Source: Mycolicibacillus parakoreensis (lineage in GTDB: Bacteria > Actinomycetota > Actinomycetes > Mycobacteriales > Mycobacteriaceae). From it: 64,000 nt of DNA. This document shows, piece after piece, positions 61,516 to 64,000 of the stretch (within the stretch, counting starts at the first letter, position 1; each line of letters opens with the position of its first letter). The stretch spans positions 1,798,001 to 1,862,000 of the forward strand of contig NZ_CP092365.1 of NCBI RefSeq assembly GCF_022370835.2, written 5' to 3'. Below the pieces are notes generated by a model. It did no database searches. It was not told where the DNA came from and worked only from the letters and a program-made list of their open reading frames with translations. The position numbers and the translations under genes were made by a program.

Positions 61516-64000
61516 TCAGCGACCGGCCGGGTTCTCCTCGCGGTCCCCGGCGTCGAGCAGCCCCTTGCGCACCGCGGCGGTCAGCCGCGCGTACTGGCCG
61601 GTCGCGGCGTCCAGATACCAGGTGGTGCGCCCCGCCTTGGGCAGGCCGGCCTGCGGCAGATCCCCGGTGGTCGGCCGGTAGGTGCTGCTCAGCGGCAGGG
61701 CCGGCACCACGTGGACCAGATCGGGGGGCTCGCCCACCGGGAGTTGGGCCATCGCCTCGTGCAGACCGGCCGGGGTCACCGAGGCGCCGGCGGTCACGGT
61801 GATCGCGGCGATCGCGTACTCGGCGGACCCGACGGTGACCGCGTAGGTGGCGGCCAGGTCGACCCCGTTGATCAGCCCCAGCGCGTCGGTGACCGGGACC
61901 GGGTAGACGATGCCGCGGGCGGTGTGGATCACCGACCCGCGCCCGCCCGCCAGCCAGTAGTCGCCGTCGGCGTCGCGCCAGAACAGATACTCGGTGGAGA
62001 CCCAGGTGTCGGCGGGGGCGAACACGCCGCGTTTGACCGAGGCGGCCGGGTCGATCGGGCCGCGGGAGCGGGCCAGCAGCACCCCCACCTCGTCGGTCTC
62101 GGCGACCTGCACGAACCCGTCGTCGGTCTCCAGGATCAGGTCGTGCTCGGCGTCGTAGGCGGCCAGCTGGGCCTCGCCGGCGCCGGGCAGCGGCCGGCCC
62201 TTGCTGCCCACCTTCGCGCCGGAGACGTTGGCCAACACGGCCTGGCCGTCGGTGGTGGCGAAGAACTCCACCACGTGCGCGGGCGCGAACGCCTCGGTGA
62301 CCCGCTGCCACAGCCCGGGCGGCAGCCCCGAGCCGATGAACAACCGCACCGGATGGTTGCCGTGCAACGCGAACCCGGGGTCTTTGATGACCGCATCGAG
62401 CATCGCCCAGGTGTAGGACACCACGGTGACGCCGTACTGGCGCACCTCGGCGACGAAGCGGTCCGGGCGCAGTCCGCGCGACAACGCGATCCGGGTGCCG
62501 CCGACCACCGCGCCGCCGAGGCTGACCAACAGCCCCGACTCGTGGTGCAGCGGGGTGAGGCAGTAGACGGTGTCGCTGTGTCCCAGCGAGGCGGCCGAGG
62601 CGGTCCCGAACGCCGACAGCGCCCAGCGGTAGTTGGTGATCTGTTTGGCGACCAGCTCACCGCCGACCCGGCTGAACGCGATGAACGCCAGATCCCGCGC
62701 GTAGCCGGGGTTGGCGCGGTACCAGCCGGGCAGGGTGACCGCGTCCGGGTCGATCTGCTCCATGTCGATGACGTCGCTGTCGTCGGGCAGGTGCAGGTCG
62801 CGGGTCTCGCCGCCGCCGAGCACCAGCACCTGGCAGGACAGCCCGCGGGCCGCGTCGAGGTTGGTGGGGTCGGTCACCAGTTCGCTGACCCCGCCGATCT
62901 GGACCGCGGTCGCCAGGTCGCCGCCGGGCGGCATCAGCACCGAGACCGCTCCCAGCCGCGACAGCGCGGCGATCGCGACCAGTGCGCTGGGGCGGGTCTC
63001 CATCAGCACTCCGACGTGATCGCCTTGGCGTATCCCGACCTCGATCAGGCCGCGCACCACGTTGTTGATGCGGCGGTTGACCGCCTCGTAGGTGTGTACC
63101 CGTCCGTCGAAGAGCAGGAACTCCCCGCCCGGGGTTCCGGCGGCCTGCTCATCGATGATGCGGCCCAACGAGATTCGGGTGTGGTCGTTGATCTGACCGA
63201 GCCGGGCCAGCCGGGGCAGGGTGCGCACGGTCTCGATGGCCAGGGTGCGCACCGATTTGTTCGCGGCGACCACCGCGGTCGCGGCCCCGCGGGCCAGCGT
63301 CAACGCCACCTCGGAGGCCTCGCCCAGCCCGTGGGCCACCCGGGAGCTGATCGGCACCCCGCTGTCGGCGTGCTCGGCGGGCTGGTCGGCCATCGGGACG
63401 ATGCCGGCCGGTTTGGGGCCCTGCTCGACCAGCCACAACACCCAATCGGCCACCGTCGGCCAGGTCTGCTCGGCGGCCTTGGAGCCGACCACCAGGCCGA
63501 AGTGGCCGGCACGCAACAGGTATTCGTAGACGTCGGTGTTGGGGGCGGCGCGTCGGATGCCGCGCACCGACGGTGGTTGGCCGATGTCGTCGACCTCCCC
63601 GACGAACGCCAGGATCGGGCAGGTGATGTCGGTCAGCGTCACCAACTGGCCGTGGATGGCGAACCCGCCGGTCATCATCCGGTTGTGGGCGATGAACAGC
63701 TTCAACAGCTCCGAGATCGCCGGCCCCGACCAGGCGATCCAGCCCTCCGAGTCCAGGAAGCGGCGCTGCTGTTCGCGGGCCAGCAGGGCCTCGCGGTCGT
63801 GGAGTTGACGGACGAACTCCAGCCGGGCCTTCGCCGTCTTCAACGGGTCCATCATCTGGAACCCGGTGCGCGCCAACCAACTCGGGATGTCCAGGCGGGT
63901 GAACACGTGGTCGGCCATGAAATTCGCGGCGGTGGTGGCCAGATCCGACGGGATGCCCATGGGCAGCGTGGCCAGCGCGTCGACCGGCGACCCGAACGCC
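61516..64000 (-). CDS. bifunctional alpha/beta hydrolase (PHA-synthase/lipase-like) - acyl-CoA synthetase, partial (Rv1683-like)
   Basis: The frame is open to the right window edge, so the N-terminus is missing; 827 residues are visible. The first part is the end of a PhaC/lipase-like alpha/beta hydrolase (PILAFVGEVDDIGQPPSVRGIRR with the acid, RAGHFGLVVGSKA with the His). After a linker an AMP-binding enzyme follows (EFLLFDGRVHTYEAVNRRINN, LTPLHHESGLLVSLGGAV, FFATTDGQAVLANVSGA, YWLAGGRGSVIHTARGIVYP). The adenylation P-loop (usually STGTTG) reads AFSRVGGELVAKQ, so the nucleotide site is degenerate. Rv1683 has the same two-part structure and was linked to triacylglycerol metabolism. The ABC exporter neighbours are conserved with it. 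Confidence 0.9.
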   Translation of the reverse strand, partial: AFGSPVDALATLPMGIPSDLATTAANFMADHVFTRLDIPSWLARTGFQMMDPLKTAKARLEFVRQLHDREALLAREQQRRFLDSEGWIAWSGPAISELLKLFIAHNRMMTGGFAIHGQLVTLTDITCPILAFVGEVDDIGQPPSVRGIRRAAPNTDVYEYLLRAGHFGLVVGSKAAEQTWPTVADWVLWLVEQGPKPAGIVPMADQPAEHADSGVPISSRVAHGLGEASEVALTLARGAATAVVAANKSVRTLAIETVRTLPRLARLGQINDHTRISLGRIIDEQAAGTPGGEFLLFDGRVHTYEAVNRRINNVVRGLIEVGIRQGDHVGVLMETRPSALVAIAALSRLGAVSVLMPPGGDLATAVQIGGVSELVTDPTNLDAARGLSCQVLVLGGGETRDLHLPDDSDVIDMEQIDPDAVTLPGWYRANPGYARDLAFIAFSRVGGELVAKQITNYRWALSAFGTASAASLGHSDTVYCLTPLHHESGLLVSLGGAVVGGTRIALSRGLRPDRFVAEVRQYGVTVVSYTWAMLDAVIKDPGFALHGNHPVRLFIGSGLPPGLWQRVTEAFAPAHVVEFFATTDGQAVLANVSGAKVGSKGRPLPGAGEAQLAAYDAEHDLILETDDGFVQVAETDEVGVLLARSRGPIDPAASVKRGVFAPADTWVSTEYLFWRDADGDYWLAGGRGSVIHTARGIVYPVPVTDALGLINGVDLAATYAVTVGSAEYAIAAITVTAGASVTPAGLHEAMAQLPVGEPPDLVHVVPALPLSSTYRPTTGDLPQAGLPKAGRTTWYLDAATGQYARLTAAVRKGLLDAGDREENPAGR

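Overview
The window is high-GC actinobacterial DNA from a member of the Mycobacteriaceae. The evidence is gene content and order: irtA/irtB, a clpS to rdgB block that includes the CysO/CysM/Mec sulfur-carrier system, glgP/glgE/glgB, nucS, fadA4, a CYP144-type P450, and mpg/tyrS. Many proteins can be placed by recalled similarity to the M. tuberculosis Rv1316c-Rv1349, Rv1683-Rv1689, Rv1776c-Rv1777 and Rv1811-Rv1817 neighbourhoods. No database was searched. The species cannot be named from the sequence.

Layout. 1-3.1 kb (minus): start of a flavoprotein, a secreted trypsin-like protease, a B-lectin, a sterol-desaturase-like membrane protein and MgtC. 3.1-9.0 kb: a SnoaL-like protein, the siderophore ABC transporter IrtA-IrtB behind a candidate IdeR iron box, tRNA-Leu(UAG), and two small membrane proteins. 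9.0-16.5 kb (minus): a compact eleven-gene block clpS - DUF2017 - P1 peptidase - mec - cysO - cysM - rhomboid - murI - cyclic-nucleotide phosphodiesterase-like - rph - rdgB, mostly joined by 4-nt stop/start overlaps. 16.6-20 kb (plus): pncB and dinG. 20-22 kb: a TetR/CYP144 pair. 22-29 kb: the GlgE alpha-glucan genes. 29-35.7 kb: a thioredoxin-like protein, fadA4, methylmalonyl-CoA epimerase, a zinc-binding small protein, nucS, an adenylate cyclase and glutaminase. 35.7-41 kb (minus): four genes that together form a complete predicted ectoine degradation route to aspartate. 41-43.2 kb: ada/alkA and ogt DNA-alkylation repair. 43.2-46 kb: an alpha/beta hydrolase with a divergent TetR and palindromic operator, and an SDR. 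45.9-50.6 kb: a ChoD-like GMC oxidoreductase gene broken by two inverted 1,484-bp IS256-family elements. 50.66-56.3 kb (minus): a terminator, 5S, 23S and 16S rRNA, leader and promoter. 56.3-64 kb: tyrS, mpg, an ABC exporter with its TetR, a Trm112-like protein, a secreted protein, and a hydrolase/acyl-CoA-synthetase fusion cut by the window end.

The observations I rate highest are: the ectoine catabolic cluster; the double IS insertion, where removing both elements and one target duplication each restores an exact 561-codon frame; an rRNA operon with a tyrS upstream flank but an ogt/alkA downstream flank, as if two rrn loci had recombined; a CysO carrier protein with six residues after its di-glycine; dinG with no canonical start codon; and a phosphodiesterase-like protein with Asn where the metal-bridging Asp is expected. 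I found no CRISPR array, phage module or tRNA-associated integrase.
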